This document shows positions 23,661 through 36,718 of a stretch of 64,000 nt of DNA, one piece after another; positions within the stretch are counted from its first letter, which is position 1, and each line of letters begins with the position of its first letter. The stretch spans positions 3,038,001-3,102,000 of the forward strand of contig OZ234498.1 in the NCBI GenBank assembly GCA_965153455.1. The letters are read 5' to 3'. The position numbers were made by a program, and so were the translations under genes. Under the pieces are notes generated by a model, which ran no database searches, had not been told where the DNA came from, and was given only the letters and a program-made list of their open reading frames with translations. Source of the DNA: Sphagnum compactum (Eukaryota; Bryophyta; Sphagnopsida; Sphagnales).

Positions 23661-26600
23661 AATCCCCTCAATGCTTATTTTTCATTATCAACATGTGTCC
23701 ATAGCTTTACAGCATGTGTAAACCATAACAATTTTTTAGCAAGATGTTACACTTAGTTTGAGTTTTTCATCTTTTCCACACGTCATAGTTAGTGCACCTC
23801 CGTCACTAGTCAATTTGTGGCAAATGATAGTTTTTTCGTTTTAGATCTTTTTTGTTATTGTTGATTGTCATTTCATTGTCATGAGTCCTTTTTGCATTGT
23901 GTCTTTACTTGATTTTTGTTGATTGTTTGCTTTTGTTTTTTCTTTCGGTTGTGTTTACTTAAATTTTCATTTGCTTTGTACTTTTGATGGATGGGTTCCA
24001 TCCTTGATTTTTATTTATAAGGTTTTTTTTTCCTTACGTTATTTGGGTCAGAAAAATGACAATTAGTCACAAAGGAAGGTAGGTCACATGTAAACCCAAT
24101 TTTGGTTTTAATTATTTGTTTGTCATCACAACTATAAGAAAGTTGTGTGTAAACCTTAAAGAAAAATTCAACCCAATGGGATTATTAGATTTAGTGGTTT
24201 GAATTTGTTTTCTTAAATCATCTTGAGTGAAATAAACATTCAATGTGTAATAACTTTTCATAGACACAATTCCTGCACATTAGTTGTGCATTTTGTTTTT
24301 TTTTTTTTTTGGGAAGGTAAGGTTAAAGGTTTAATGAAAAGGTCCAAATTTAACTTCCAAACAAAAAACAAAACAAGATTATGTGATTCAAAAACAAAAA
24401 CACAAAAACTAAAAACTAAAAGATGAAATGTGCAGGACCAACGTGTAAGCAAATATTTATTATGCCAATGTATGCAAACATGAACATGGAAAGAACACAA
24501 CAAAATTATGGTGCAAGATTGTGCTTAAGATTGGTGTTGAACAAACTGAAAGAAATAAAAGGTCCTACTCCTATTTATACCCCTTTGGGAATCTAGTTCA
24601 AAAAAGCTTCCAAAAAAACTTTTATGTGTGCATAAAGTAAGGAAATTTCTTGAGTACCTTCCTAATTGAGAATCGATTATGAGTTAATTAGAATTTAACT
24701 AAAAATTAACTTAGACATAACTAGGGGTTAACTAAAAGTTAATTAGAGTTAATTGATATTTAACTAAAAATTAACTAAGACTTAATTAGAAATTAACTAA
24801 GATTTAACTAAAAATTAATTAAGATTCAATTGAAAGTTAGTTAACACTTAACTAAAAATTATGGATGAACATTATGGATGAATTTCATCCATTGAAAGAT
24901 GGTGTCTAATGTTCACATTCGTCACAAATAAATTATAATTCCTAACACAACTTAGCCAAATTTTATTATAGGTCAAAAATAAAATAAAATTTGGGAACCT
25001 TGTTATATATTGTTGGCATGCAAGAACTTGCGAATTTAAATATGGCAATTTCATTTTTTTCTTTCAAAATATGGCAACTTTAGGTTTTTTTTTCCAAATT
25101 TTTTTTTTAAAAACATCAAAACCCTTTTTTTTTTGTCACCAAGTGCTAAATTTACCCACAAAAGAAAACGTTAATGCCTCTAATTTATGTTTTGAAATAA
25201 AAATTAAGGCCCATTTTTTTAATTTTCAGTAAACTTTTCAAAATTCAAACATTCTTTTGCATTTTTTATTTTTTTTCCTTTTTAGTTTTCAAATATAACA
25301 TCATAAATGAGATCATTCCCAAAAAAAAAACATTAATTGGCAACACGTCTGCTGAAAATTGGTAAAAACTTGCCCTACAATGTAAAAATATGTGTCAAAA
25401 TCAGGTCTATTTTTCAATTTTGTAATATCAAAAAATTGGCAAATTTTCCAAAACATTAGAGAAATTAACAAAATTTGTACTAGAAAACAAAATCCAAAGT
25501 TTTCCCATTTTTGGTTTAAAAAGTGACATATTTGTCATTAAAAAACAATGGTTGAAATGTGACAAATTTTCTAAAAGTTATGTTATGTTGAAGACTTAGG
25601 GAATTAAAATTTAAAGGATTTATGCACATATCTTCCATATTAATTTATGAGGTTACAATTTTGACAAAATTCAACATTGGGAGAAAAAAATTAATCATGA
25701 ATTGTTTCCTTTTTTAATTAATGGTTGCTTTATTGAACTTGCCTTATTTGGTGTAAAGTCATCACACAATGAGCTGCAAGTTGTTATTATCATGTCTTGT
25801 AAAAGCAAAACACTAGTTTTATTTTCATGCATTATCAAACATGGAGGTTATTAGACATGGAAAGGATGTTTAAAGTTGTTTTAATGAAGTTTTTTATCAT
25901 CATTTCAAGACGAAAAGTGAAAAGTTTGAGAGAAAACAAAGTTATTCATAAAGTCTTTTAAACTTAGGGTTTGAGCCATGAGTTTGAACAAATGGACAAC
26001 CAACCCTTAGATGGGATTCTCCTTAATGAAAAAATGACATGATGAATCTCAAATTTGCTTGGAAACAGAAGGTCACAAAAGTTTAGTCATGTGTTTTTGC
26101 TCACACTTGAGAAATTGACAAAGGTAGAGTTAGGAGAAGTGAAAGGAGAAACTTGAGGCAAACTCAAAAGAGAAACACATGTGTGTCATTGAGTTTATGT
26201 GTGTGTATTGACTATATTTTTGTTTAAGGGACTTGGAGCAGCTCATTGTTAGTGGAAGTTTTGAAATCAAACAAGTTGGAAGTGATTCTACACTTTGTTG
26301 AAGTGACTTGGAGGTCAGAAGTTTTCCTTGCTTTTAGAGCAAGCAAGTTATAAGGGTTTGTGTGCGTGTGTGTTTTGTTGAGTGAAGGTTGTGAGTTTTG
26401 AACACATCTTGCGTTGAGTTTTGAATGCAAGGTGGCTTTAAATATAACTCAAAACTTAAAATGAAAAAGTGTAAGGTAAGCCCAATAACATGCCCAATAA
26501 CAAAATGACTTTACATATATTTTAATATCTCCAACATTTTGACACATATTTCAAACACAAAAATAAAATATGTGTATGAATCCAATTTTTTTGTCAAACA

Positions 26601-27260
26601 CAAAATTGTTAAAATAGCTCAAGCTTTAATTAATTTATGCATTGTGTTTTAACAATATCACTAATTACCACATTCAAACTTAATGTTAGATGTTTGTCGT
26701 TCCCCCACCAATTGATATTACAAAAATAATAATTGTGCATATCTATTTATATCATTTATACCGACCCATTTCAAATCTATCTACCTTTAAATTCTTTCTC
26801 CTACTCACTATATAAGTGGATAGAAGACCATAACATATGCCTTTTCATGCCCATGTTATTTATCTTAAATTATAATAAATGATATTATTATGTTAAATTG
26901 TTAATCTACAAGATGCTTCCCAACGAATTTCTTTTCTACAAATTGTGATTGAAAAATCTTGAAGATGAATTCAAATGCAACACCTGGGATGAAAACCATG
27001 AGCATCCCATTAATTTATAGTAAATATAACACAAGATACATATAAATGCAAAGCATGGGCCAATCACCATGACCAGCTAACCAACAACAATCAAGGGCCA
27101 ACCAACCAAAAGTTAGTCATTTTCCAAGGTCTCTTTAACAAGTCAGGGTAGGGTATATTTTGCAAAAATTTCAGTGAGTTGAACCCATTTTTACACCTGT
27201 GGTAAGGTTTTGGGGTTAGACTTCATCCAAAATCTGCCACATAGGTAGTGTCTATTTTCA
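23661..27260. other. AT-rich intergenic DNA
   Basis: Long AT-rich sequence with poly-T and poly-A runs. It includes the short-period array at 24655-24860. I found no gene, terminal repeat pair or structured RNA. Confidence 0.5.
24655..24860. repeat. TTAACTAAAAATTAACTAAGA-type short tandem array
   Basis: Eight or more imperfect units of about 20 bp built from TTAACTAAAAATTAA, TTAATTAGA and TTAACTAAGA. It is degenerate and non-coding. Confidence 0.7.
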
Positions 27261-27414
27261 TCCAACTGCTGGACCCTCTAGAATGGCATACGTGGATCTG
27301 GAAGCAAAGCACTAGAACTGATTTACTCTTGGGTTTTTTTTTTTTTTTTAATTATAATATCTCCAAGGATCCGGCAGATATTTCAAAAACCCTAGAAACA
27401 GAGCACTTCCATGG

Positions 27415-27448
27415 ATCCGGAGGATATATTATAATATATCCGCCGGAT
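27415..27448. repeat. 34-bp near-perfect palindrome upstream of the TMEM50 gene
   Basis: Arms ATCCGGAGGATATATTA and TAATATATCCGCCGGAT are reverse complements with one mismatch and no loop. It is about 265 bp upstream of the start codon at 27712, in or near the leader, and is followed by a CT microsatellite (27473-27485). Confidence 0.75.
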
Positions 27449-27711
27449 AGGTGTTGCCTCGCACCCCCCCCCTCTCTCTCTCTCTCCTTCCTTTTCGTCG
27501 TCGTTGCATGTCGGGAGCACACGCGCTCGAACTCCGTCGAGGGTGTGAAGGATTTCCCGGTCGGTTTTAGTGCAATTGGGTGCGAGTTTTTGTGGCGTGA
27601 AAATTCTAAAATTTGAGTTCAATCGCTTATGTCGGCACCCACTTACTAAGCCCAGAAGCTTGGAGAGAAGCCAAATTAGGGTTGAGGGGAGGAAGAAGAA
27701 GATCGATCGTC

Positions 27712-29324
27712 ATGGGACTGGTGGAGCTTTGGAGGAATTTGGGTCCGGGCCTGGCTGGAGCCGTGTTTGGTGCAGGATGGTGGTTTTGGGTTGATGCGGT
27801 TGCCTGCAGTCAGGATGTCACTGTCCCCTTCCTGCACTATCTCCCTGGTCAGTTCTCTCTTTCGTTTGTTGTTTCCTTCTTTTGTGCTGTATTTTTCTCT
27901 TTCTCGGGTGAATCCCATAGAGGATTGCCAATCCTTGTGGTCTAACGAGGTGGGAATCAAAACTGTTCATTTCCTGGGATTGGCCGGGATTCTTGTGAGA
28001 TCAGAGCCTCGTCGCATCGCATAAAACGGGACGCTCATCAAGGTAGTAGTAAGACAGACAACCAGAGGGTTTGAATTGAGCTTCAGATTTGAGGATATGT
28101 TGGCTCAAATTCTCTACAGAAAAAAATGCCTAAGACTTGCTCCTCAACAGGATCCTCATACAACTCTAGAAGGTCTGCTAAATGCTGGAAGATTGATTTT
28201 CAATTGAAGATGAACAACTGCAAAATTGTTTGACATGACACTACTCAAGAGTTAGGGTTATCCTTGGTTTTAGGGTTAAGCTCTTGCTTTCTTTTACTTT
28301 TTTCTGCATTTTTCCAACTCTCACCATAGAGGGGCTGGTGAGGTGGCCAGGCATTTTTGCGTCGCTGGCAGCTTTGATGTTTAATTGTGTGCGGCAAGAT
28401 GAACTCCAAGATTACTCACCATTTGATGATGGGGAAGCCTGCCGGTATTTCCAGCTTCCCCATTTCCAGCAGTTTGCTTTTCTGGCTATTCCAGAATCTT
28501 CTGCTGTCTGTCGGGATATTTATGTCATCCTCATCTTTTCCAAGTGCTTTCTGCCTTAAGAATTGAAGTCACTGCAAGCATGCTATATAAGAGTAGGTAA
28601 CAATTTACTGAAAGTTGGAGTTTTGGAAGATTTGGTTCAGTTGTATAGTATTTTTGCACATCATGTCATGTTTTCTTTCAACAGAATAACATCAACAGTG
28701 ACTGAAGAAAAATCCTAGGTTTTGGGAACTTTTCATTTCTTATATCAGATAACAGAACTGCTCCTTGGTAACGTCCTGTTTTTCCTTAGGGTATTCTTAG
28801 AGGATTTGTATGGCTATGTGCAGATCGAGAACATGGCTGTTCCTGTCATATGTCATAGCTTTTGTGTCACTTGCGGGCTCTGCGGGGATGCTGGTCCAAG
28901 ATGCGTTGCTGCCTGATACCCCATCTTCATGGACTGGGATTGCAGGGGTCTTGCAATGCACTTTTGTCCTTACCAGGTACACTGCCATCATCTCTCTGTT
29001 TTCGTGTGTTTCTGCTGCAGAAGAAATTATTGATTCATCAGAAGTGTGCACAACGGGTAATGGCCAGATGGCTGCAGTGGAAAAAATCCTTTAGAATTCA
29101 AGTTCCTGGAAGGAGTGTTTTCAGTAGGGATTGAGCAAAGGGAGCTTCCCAGGCTGGCAGACGGTTACATTCTTGTGCATGACAATGTAGGAGTAGTCTT
29201 GAAATTTTCTCCATTATCTCTCCTACATGGAACAGCCATGAAGATTAAGCACTGATGATTTCACTTTTTGCATTGTTGCAGTGGCTTAATGTATTGGACA
29301 TCACGATCAGCAACTGAATACTAA
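27712..29324 (+). CDS. TMEM50/UPF0220-family membrane protein
   Basis: Four exons: 27712-27847, 28351-28444, 28824-28976, 29282-29324. All are GT-AG with matching phases, giving 141 aa, the normal length for the plant members (about 135-140). Exon 1 is MGLVELWRNLGPGLAGAVFG with the conserved GWWFWVDAV and ends LHYLPG. Exon 2 has IFASLAALMFNCV. Exon 3 has TWLFLSYVIAFVSLAGSAG, and SWTGIAGVLQCTFVLT. Exon 4 ends SGLMYWTSRSATEY. Four membrane segments are visible (about residues 10-32, 45-58, 77-100 and 110-132). The family is related to human TMEM50A/B and yeast Vps68, proteins of the endomembrane system; the exact role in plants is not established. No damage is seen. Confidence 0.9.
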
Positions 29325-32300
29325 ATAATGTATGTGCAAACCGACAGACAAATTCTTTTTTTTTTCCCCCCTTCCAAATGGTCCCAAGAACCCTCATAAA
29401 TTGAGCCCAAAAATCAGCTTTCCAGCTTTCAGATGGCTATGTGACATGATCTGATTCTATAACCTTTTTACAAAGTAAAACACCAGGTTTTCCCTTATCT
29501 CATAAAAGCCTTTGCTTGTCTTGACATTTTGATCCGATATCTGCAAGCCTTAAGGGCTCACAGAAGAGCAATCAGCAAATTCAGGTTGCTGGACTAGGCC
29601 TTTGTGTTGTTGTGGTAGTTGTAGCCACCTTCATAATATGCAGGCGCACACCTAAGAACCAATCAGCTGGTTCACATGCCACTTCCAAGCAGGCTGTGAA
29701 CAGAATTGTGTCCATACAAACCATACGTAGGCATGTGATGAAGGTGAAGCTCTGGCACGTTTTGTGGGCGACTCACAAAAAGGTGCGACCACATTTGTTG
29801 TTACGAATTACCTTCCAAAGTGTTCCAAACTGAGTGAGTGTTGTGAAAATTTCTCTGCAATTCTCATTGATATACAGGCCATCTAGCTACAGGAAATTCA
29901 CTACTCTCCATGAAAGCAATTGTTTGTAGTTTGTACCAGTGATGGCAGGTTCAGGGCATTGGGTAGGTTCAAGTCCAAGTTCTAGGTTAGGTTTTGGGGT
30001 ACGAGGGCCAAAGGTTCAGGATTTTATGGAAACCAGATTTGAATCCAGATCACCAAACTTCTTGCTCAAACCTGGACTGGGCTTCTATATATTTCTAAAG
30101 AATATAGAGATCGATATAGATTCCAATATATTTAAATATTGAAAAAATTTCTTGTAGACAAAATATTTATGCTAAAGTTGTGGCCACACTTGGTGTTTAG
30201 AGCTTGCAACTAATATCACTTTAACATTAACAAAGTGTAACAAGTTACAATACCACACTTCTTAACATTGCAATTTATCATCAACGGTAGAAGCATTATT
30301 TCAAAATGTCCACACATGATGTTAATTAATAACTAACACTGAATTATTTGATTGGAGTTTGCAACGTAATTCACGCTTACAAAAATTATTTTTTTCTTGT
30401 TTTTATTGGGGAAAAAGAACCAAACAAAGATGGACAAAGAGGCATGGTAAACATTGAGTTAATTTGTCGTTTTCGGGGATTTCAATTAACATTGATGTTT
30501 GGCTGTGAATTTTTTTTTATTTTTCAAAGATTTAATGTTAGTTAACAATACTAACCACCATTTTAACATTAATATCATGTCATATACCACCTAACATATT
30601 GATGAACTAGTTCTTAATCTTAATTAACACTAGCTTAATTTTGACACTAGCTTAACATTGGAATTAACTTCAAGTGTGGCCACACTTTTTAGTGGCATCA
30701 AATGTTCGTCTCCATGAAATAATCATAACTGATTTTTAAACTATAAAAATTGATTACCACAAAAATTAAATGAAAAATTTCAAGCTTTTGAATTACTTTT
30801 GGATGACATAATTCCTTTTTCTAAACCCACATGACAAAATGGACACAAGAATGCCATTTTGTTTGTTAGACTACCAATTTTAATTCAATAATTATTCCTC
30901 ATTGCATACAATTTGTGCAGCTAATTTGCCAAGGTGACTTGACTTGTTTGTTCAGTCCACTTTGCCTCTAAGCCATCTCCACATCTACTTCACCAGTTCT
31001 TTAAAGCCACTTTGCCAAGTTTCCAAATCCAAATTGCTAAATTGTCAAGTATGCTCTCTTCTATTTTGAATAGCAGCTTGATGAATCTGATGTTCATGAT
31101 TTCATTTAGCGTAGTTGACCCTATTATAGCATATTTACGCAATTTTTTTGAAATATTCTCTTGATACAAAAACAAATTTCTTGCTGAATTTTAGGATATA
31201 GCACCTCTCCTCAGTGTTTCTATTTTCAAAAAACTTTTATTGAAAATTTGACCCCCAAAAAAAAAAAAATTTAGTCAAATTTACACTTTAAAAAATCATA
31301 ATTTATTTTTCTGATGTTGCATCATTGGCTATCATCCCAAGAGGGATTTAGCATGAAATGATGACAGGTTTTTAGCACTTGTCTAAATAGTTAAAAAATT
31401 AGTTTAAAAAATGCTACCAAACTAAAATCAGATTCCAAATGTGGTGAAAATTTTTCGAATTTCTTTGTTTTGGAATTTGGCAATTTTTTTCTTGTGACTA
31501 ATATTTTCGTTTTTTTTCTTTTTTTCATTTTGGCAAAATTCTGCACCAAAAAAAAAGTCGATAAGAAGACATGGAAAAAGTGGCAATCATCCCCCTAGGA
31601 AGATTTAGCCAAATCTCGCTATAAACGAAATATAAATTACAAATCTTTAGTCATCCTTCTATATTTTTGGCTACACACTGAAAACAAAATATAAAAATCT
31701 GTTGATTTTAACTTCTTTTTTTTCCCTCACTTCTGACAATTGAAAACCTCCAATTTCACTTAATTTCTTAATTTTGAAGTTCACTTTTTGGCAAAAAAAA
31801 TTTGCCCTATAAAAAAAAAGGCTGGAAAGGATAGGGAAAATGCAAAGAATTAGTGTTAATGCCCTTGAGATATCCATGATTGGGTCTGCATCACTTATTT
31901 ATCATTAGCTACTATTAAACATTGGGCATATGTCTACCTATTTTATTTTCCCCAGGCATAAATATATCAAGCTTATTGGCCTTGCCCACCAAGGCAAGGA
32001 TATTGTGTTTAGATTCATTATAGAGTATAATAGCTTAAAGGGATTTTGGCCCCTAGGTAAATAATAGGTCTATTTTTATATGAGGATTTTTGAAAATGAT
32101 ATTTTGGCTTGTGTTGAAAACTTGAGATTAGTTATTATAGAGTTATAATATCTTGAAGGATTTTGGTTTCTTTTAGAGGATTTTTTAAATTATTTGAGTT
32201 TTGGTAATTCTTCTTTTGCCTTAAAAGCTTGTAGTTGGCATCAATACCCCACAATACAGTTACCCACAAAGTACCCTCCTACCTTGGCAACTTCCACAGT

Positions 32301-34331
32301 AATTATATTATTCTCAGAAAGGTTGAAATTTTCAACCAAAAGAAAAAATCTACTTTAAAAAAATTGTTTAGGAAATATTGAATTTTCAAGAATATTCTCT
32401 TTGTCAAACTGAAATTTTCAAAATTAATTAATTATTCAACAGACATGTGTTGAAGTTGCCAAGGTATTACAATTAATCTTGTCTTTGGGCTCTTATTTCA
32501 TCTTCTGAACCCATGTTTCACCACCACCAAAGCCTTAAAAAATCATAAAAGAATTGACAATTTTGTAAAAGGTAATTTGACCAAATCTGATGTTTTGAGA
32601 ACTATGGTTGTATGTTAGAATGTGTTTTCAGATTTTTGGAGAACCACTGTAATATATCAGTGCCAGTTTTTTCAATTTTGAGAACCCTAGTTCAATACAT
32701 CAAATATTTGCATATACCAAATCTTTGGTACGGGTTTTAATACCTAAGCACCCAATATTGATGTTGTACTTATGTTGCCTTCACACTTTGTGTTAGAGGG
32801 TTTAGTGTTAAATCTCCTAACATTGAACTAACATTTATTAATGAACGCATGTCAATTTTACACCGAACATTGAAATTTGATGATATGTAATATTTTGCAT
32901 GCCCATTTGTACATGGGATGGACACTATGTATCAATGATTATATCTATGTTAACAACCTAATAATTTCTAATCATCATTCACACTAGTGTAACTTGTGGT
33001 GTTGGCCCAAGCGTGAACACATCCAACCACTTTAATACAAATTGTTTAGAATTTCAGCCATTGCCAAGTTTTCAACCATAACCTTAATTCCATTGGAATA
33101 GATGATATCATATTTTCATCAATTACACAATTCGCATATTTTCACCAACTATAGGATGTGGTAAATCAAGGCGGGTACATAACATTATAAAAAAGAAGTC
33201 AAAAACAAATGAAATGTAGGTGTGGTAAGACATGCTAATAACACTCGTGATTGGACCTACAAGATCAAAGACAAGCTCGTGTGACATTTGAGGGAACATC
33301 TATTGAAAGTGTGGCAAATTCCTTCTTGTGCAGGCAATTCATCAATTATACCACAAGAGTCTCAAAGGGGGGGACTTGAAAACAAACAACCTAAGTTAAT
33401 AAAGCTTGGGTATTTCATAGTGCTAATTGTAAGAGAAAAATGTTGGTCTCAACATGTGTCACCACATCAAGAATAATGGGGTGATCATCTTGTTGGAAAT
33501 GAATGATAAGTGCAAGAATGATCAAAGTTCAACATCCCATGAAGGTAGGGGCAACAAGTCAAACCATTGAGGGAAGGTCAAACCCTTTTGAAGAAGCAAA
33601 TAAAATGACCCACTATAATGTTGAAATCTCACGCCCAATATTTTTTTCAACATAAACATGACATAGGGTGAATATGAAACAATGGTCCATAGGGTTCATG
33701 TTACCATGGATTTGCATTTGAATTGGACACTAGACATGGTACACAAATAATGTGCCCACATATTTCAAAAAACATATCAAAGCCACTTGCAGAATCATTT
33801 GAAACAGAATAATCTTGTAAAAGCTCATACACCATACTTGAAGGATTACCAAATGAAAGACGTAGTGAATATGCCAAAGTGAAAATATATGCCTCCCAAT
33901 CTAAAATAACTTTAAATGGAAGTCATTGACAAGAGGGGTGAAAGCGAACTTTGCTAATGAGTGAGGAAAATGAAAGACTATCATGGTTTCATCAAATGGG
34001 ACCACTAAAATGTTCAAAGCCAATGCACGCAAAACTCAAGCATATTCTCCTACATGTGGAAGTGTTTGTGTGCAACATATCCATGTTGATGGAGGTGGAG
34101 AAAGATCCAAAGCCATTTTTAAAAAATCTCTAGAAAGTTAAAGCATGGGTTCAAATTATGTGTTTTTTTTATAATGTTTCCTAATCACCTCCTATGTATC
34201 GATAAGGGTGGGCATAAGTTTCTTGGTGGCTTTTTTCATCACCTCGTGAAAGAAAAAACAACCACCAAGAAAGGTAAAACAAAAATGCATGCCAACTTGC
34301 AATGTTAAGTGGGTTGGTAGTCCTACGAGTT

Positions 34332-34509
34332 AAAGGGATATGCAAGGCATGTTTAAGATCAATACGAAGAAGATATTAAATATGGTGGTATGAATGGGGC
34401 CGTGATAAACCTAGATAGCTAAAGGGGTATGCAAGGAATGTTGAATATCAAATACAAAGAACATATGGAATATGGCGGTATGAATGAAGGCATGAAAAAC
34501 CTAGATGGA
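34332..34509. repeat. 89-bp tandem duplication
   Basis: Two copies (34332 and 34421) of a unit starting AAAGGG(G)ATATGCAAGG and ending CATGAAAAACCTAGATGG or its variant. The copies differ at about one base in seven. Non-coding. Confidence 0.75.
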
Positions 34510-35349
34510 AGGCATCAATGATATTTATAAATGCAATATGTGCCCAGACAAAAGAAGGGGGGAATTTGGTAATGTTGCAAGCATTACAACCCCTATAGCT
34601 AACAATTATTTATGAGTGGAACATGTCAATTGTGACAAGTTAATCATGCCCTTGTTTTGTAGAAACATGGGGACTTGAAGGGTGGGCTTCACCATGGACA
34701 TTAATGGGTGGGGAATAACTTGTGGTTGATGCAAACAAACGAGGGGTAGAATGTGCTAATGCACCCTGTGAGAGTGGAGAGATTAGTTGATGCAAAGTCT
34801 AGGGGATGAGAATGATAGATTGATGAAGAAAAACTAAGTCGTCATTGTCCATGGGGGTCATTTTGACATTAAATTTAAATTGTGATGTTTGTCATTGCTT
34901 TGACATCAATGAAAATGAGGGGTTTGCCATTCCTAACATTGTCCAAGCCACTCTGCTTGATTGAATTTTTTCCCCTTGGCTGCAACATTAAACCTTAAAC
35001 CCAAAGCTCAGTAAAAGAAGGTTCAAAAGTTGGTCCCCTGTACAAGTTATAAAACTCAAACCTTATATTTGACATGACATTCAAAAAGCCCAAAAACTAA
35101 TCATAATCCAATAGTAGAAGCTACAATTTAAACCTTAAATATGTCGGACATGACACAAATCATCTTAAATCTTCCACCACCAAGTACTCATGATATTCCC
35201 AAAACTTTTGGGTTACAGGTTGACACCTGACAAAACTCCATTGCCCAACCTCCAATTTCATTTACCGAAGCTTGCAAATCTTGTTACACAAACCCTAAAC
35301 ATTGTGCATGAAAAACCAAACTAGTGCAATATTGTGTAGTGGTGGACAT

Positions 35350-35573
35350 GGTGTGTAGTCTTGTCCTACATTGCCATGGCATTAGCAAGTCGCATAGTCA
35401 CTATAAATTTGTCGTTGCTATCGATGTCTAGTGTTGTTGCCATATTAGAACCAAAAGTTTTTTGGTGTGTAGTTTTGTTTTGCACTGCCATGGCAATGGC
35501 AAGTTGCATAGTCACTATAACTTTGTTGTTGTTACCGATGTGTAGCATTGTTGTTACCATATTGGAGCCATAA
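35350..35573. repeat. About 115-bp tandem duplication
   Basis: Two copies begin GGTGTGTAGT at 35350 and 35464. They share GCCATGGCA, GCATAGTCACTATAA, and end in CCATATT(A/G)GA(A/G)CC. Non-coding. Confidence 0.8.
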
Positions 35574-36302
35574 GAAAAAGACTTCCTTTTCTAAAGAAGC
35601 TATGTCCAAAACATGTATTTGAATTTTTGTTATGTGAACAAGGCTCATCTAATGGTTGGATGAAAAAATAACCTAGTGGATGAATTACTGCACAGATTTG
35701 AACAAGCAAAAGTGCCAAGGCAGAAGATGGTTTATAATCATGAAGCATGGAGCAAGCCACAATGCTTCCACTTTTGTTATTTTTTGTTTTTGATGTTGTT
35801 TGTTATTTATAGGTTATGGATTCTAGTTTGCACTCTTCAAACTTTGGATAGTGCTCGGTGTTGATCAATTGGTCCTTTGTGTGGTTTTTTGATGTATTGT
35901 TTTTGGGAAAGTGCGGATGGCAAATATAAGGAAAGAGCTTTTGACGATGGGAAGCTAAGTTTCAAGAATCTACTTCAACACTCGTGGGTCATCTTCATGC
36001 ATGATAATGACAACCCCTCTATTAAACAAAAACCTATCTACAAAAACCACAACGAACTTAATAAAATTATCCACTTGCCCATTCCAAGGAAGAATGAAAG
36101 AGAGTGGCTTCGAGACATGCGAAATCAAAAGATTCTGCTATAACAAGGTCGACCTTGTTTTCATAAGACATTTAAAAACACAAGCATTTACAAAAAGGAT
36201 TATATCAAATGAATGCAAAACAAATTCAAGATCAATCTAATTAACATAAAAGAAACGAAAAAAACTATACAAAAAGTTGAACTAAGCTCTTAGCATTCAA
36301 CT

Positions 36303-36463
36303 TTCAACACTGAAAGTTGAAGCCCCAGAACATTAGGCTCATGGTCTTCAACTTTTGGCACTAAAAGTTGAAGACCCAAAGCATTGGGCTTTCGGTCCTC
36401 AACTTTTGATGCTGAAGGTTGAAAACCTAGAGCATTGGGCTCTCGGGCTTCAACTTTTGACGA
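36303..36463. repeat. 51-bp tandem repeat, three copies
   Basis: Units contain AGTTGAAG...CATTGGGCT(C/T)...CAACTTTTG, with AGTTGAAG-type starts at 36315, 36366 and 36417. CAACTTTT and AAAAGTTG in adjacent units can pair into short hairpins. Confidence 0.8.
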
Positions 36464-36718
36464 TACTTTTTTTGAAGTGTGTTTTGAATATTTCTCAACT
36501 TGCTTGTGTGGGTGGTGTGTTGTTTTTGAGTAACAGGTCTGTCAATAGTTCTTGTGAGGGAAGAATGCCCTAACATTGTAGAAATCAGTCAGGTAGAGAA
36601 CTTTGTATCTCCACTGTGTCTTAGTTCTCTTCCAAAAATAGACAAACTAAGATGTTTGGTGTAAGGACAGATTGAAAAGAATGATGAAAATTTCAAGGGT
36701 TTCGTGAGTTCATGGCAA

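Larger units (their letters stand above)
29325..36718. other. Long intergenic region with dispersed and tandem repeats
   Basis: The first 500 bases are probably the TMEM50 3' flank; an open frame at 29612-29833 with a hydrophobic start (VVVVATFIICRR) has no recognised match. From 30150 to 34300 the sequence is AT-rich without genes. Direct duplications at 34332-34509, 35350-35573 and 36303-36463 are listed separately. Open frames in 33288-36240 resemble no known protein. Confidence 0.5.

Noticed and set aside
29612-29833. Possible small membrane protein downstream of TMEM50
   Set aside because: A short hydrophobic run (VVVVATFIICRR) is present, but there is no family match, and the position fits a 3' flank.
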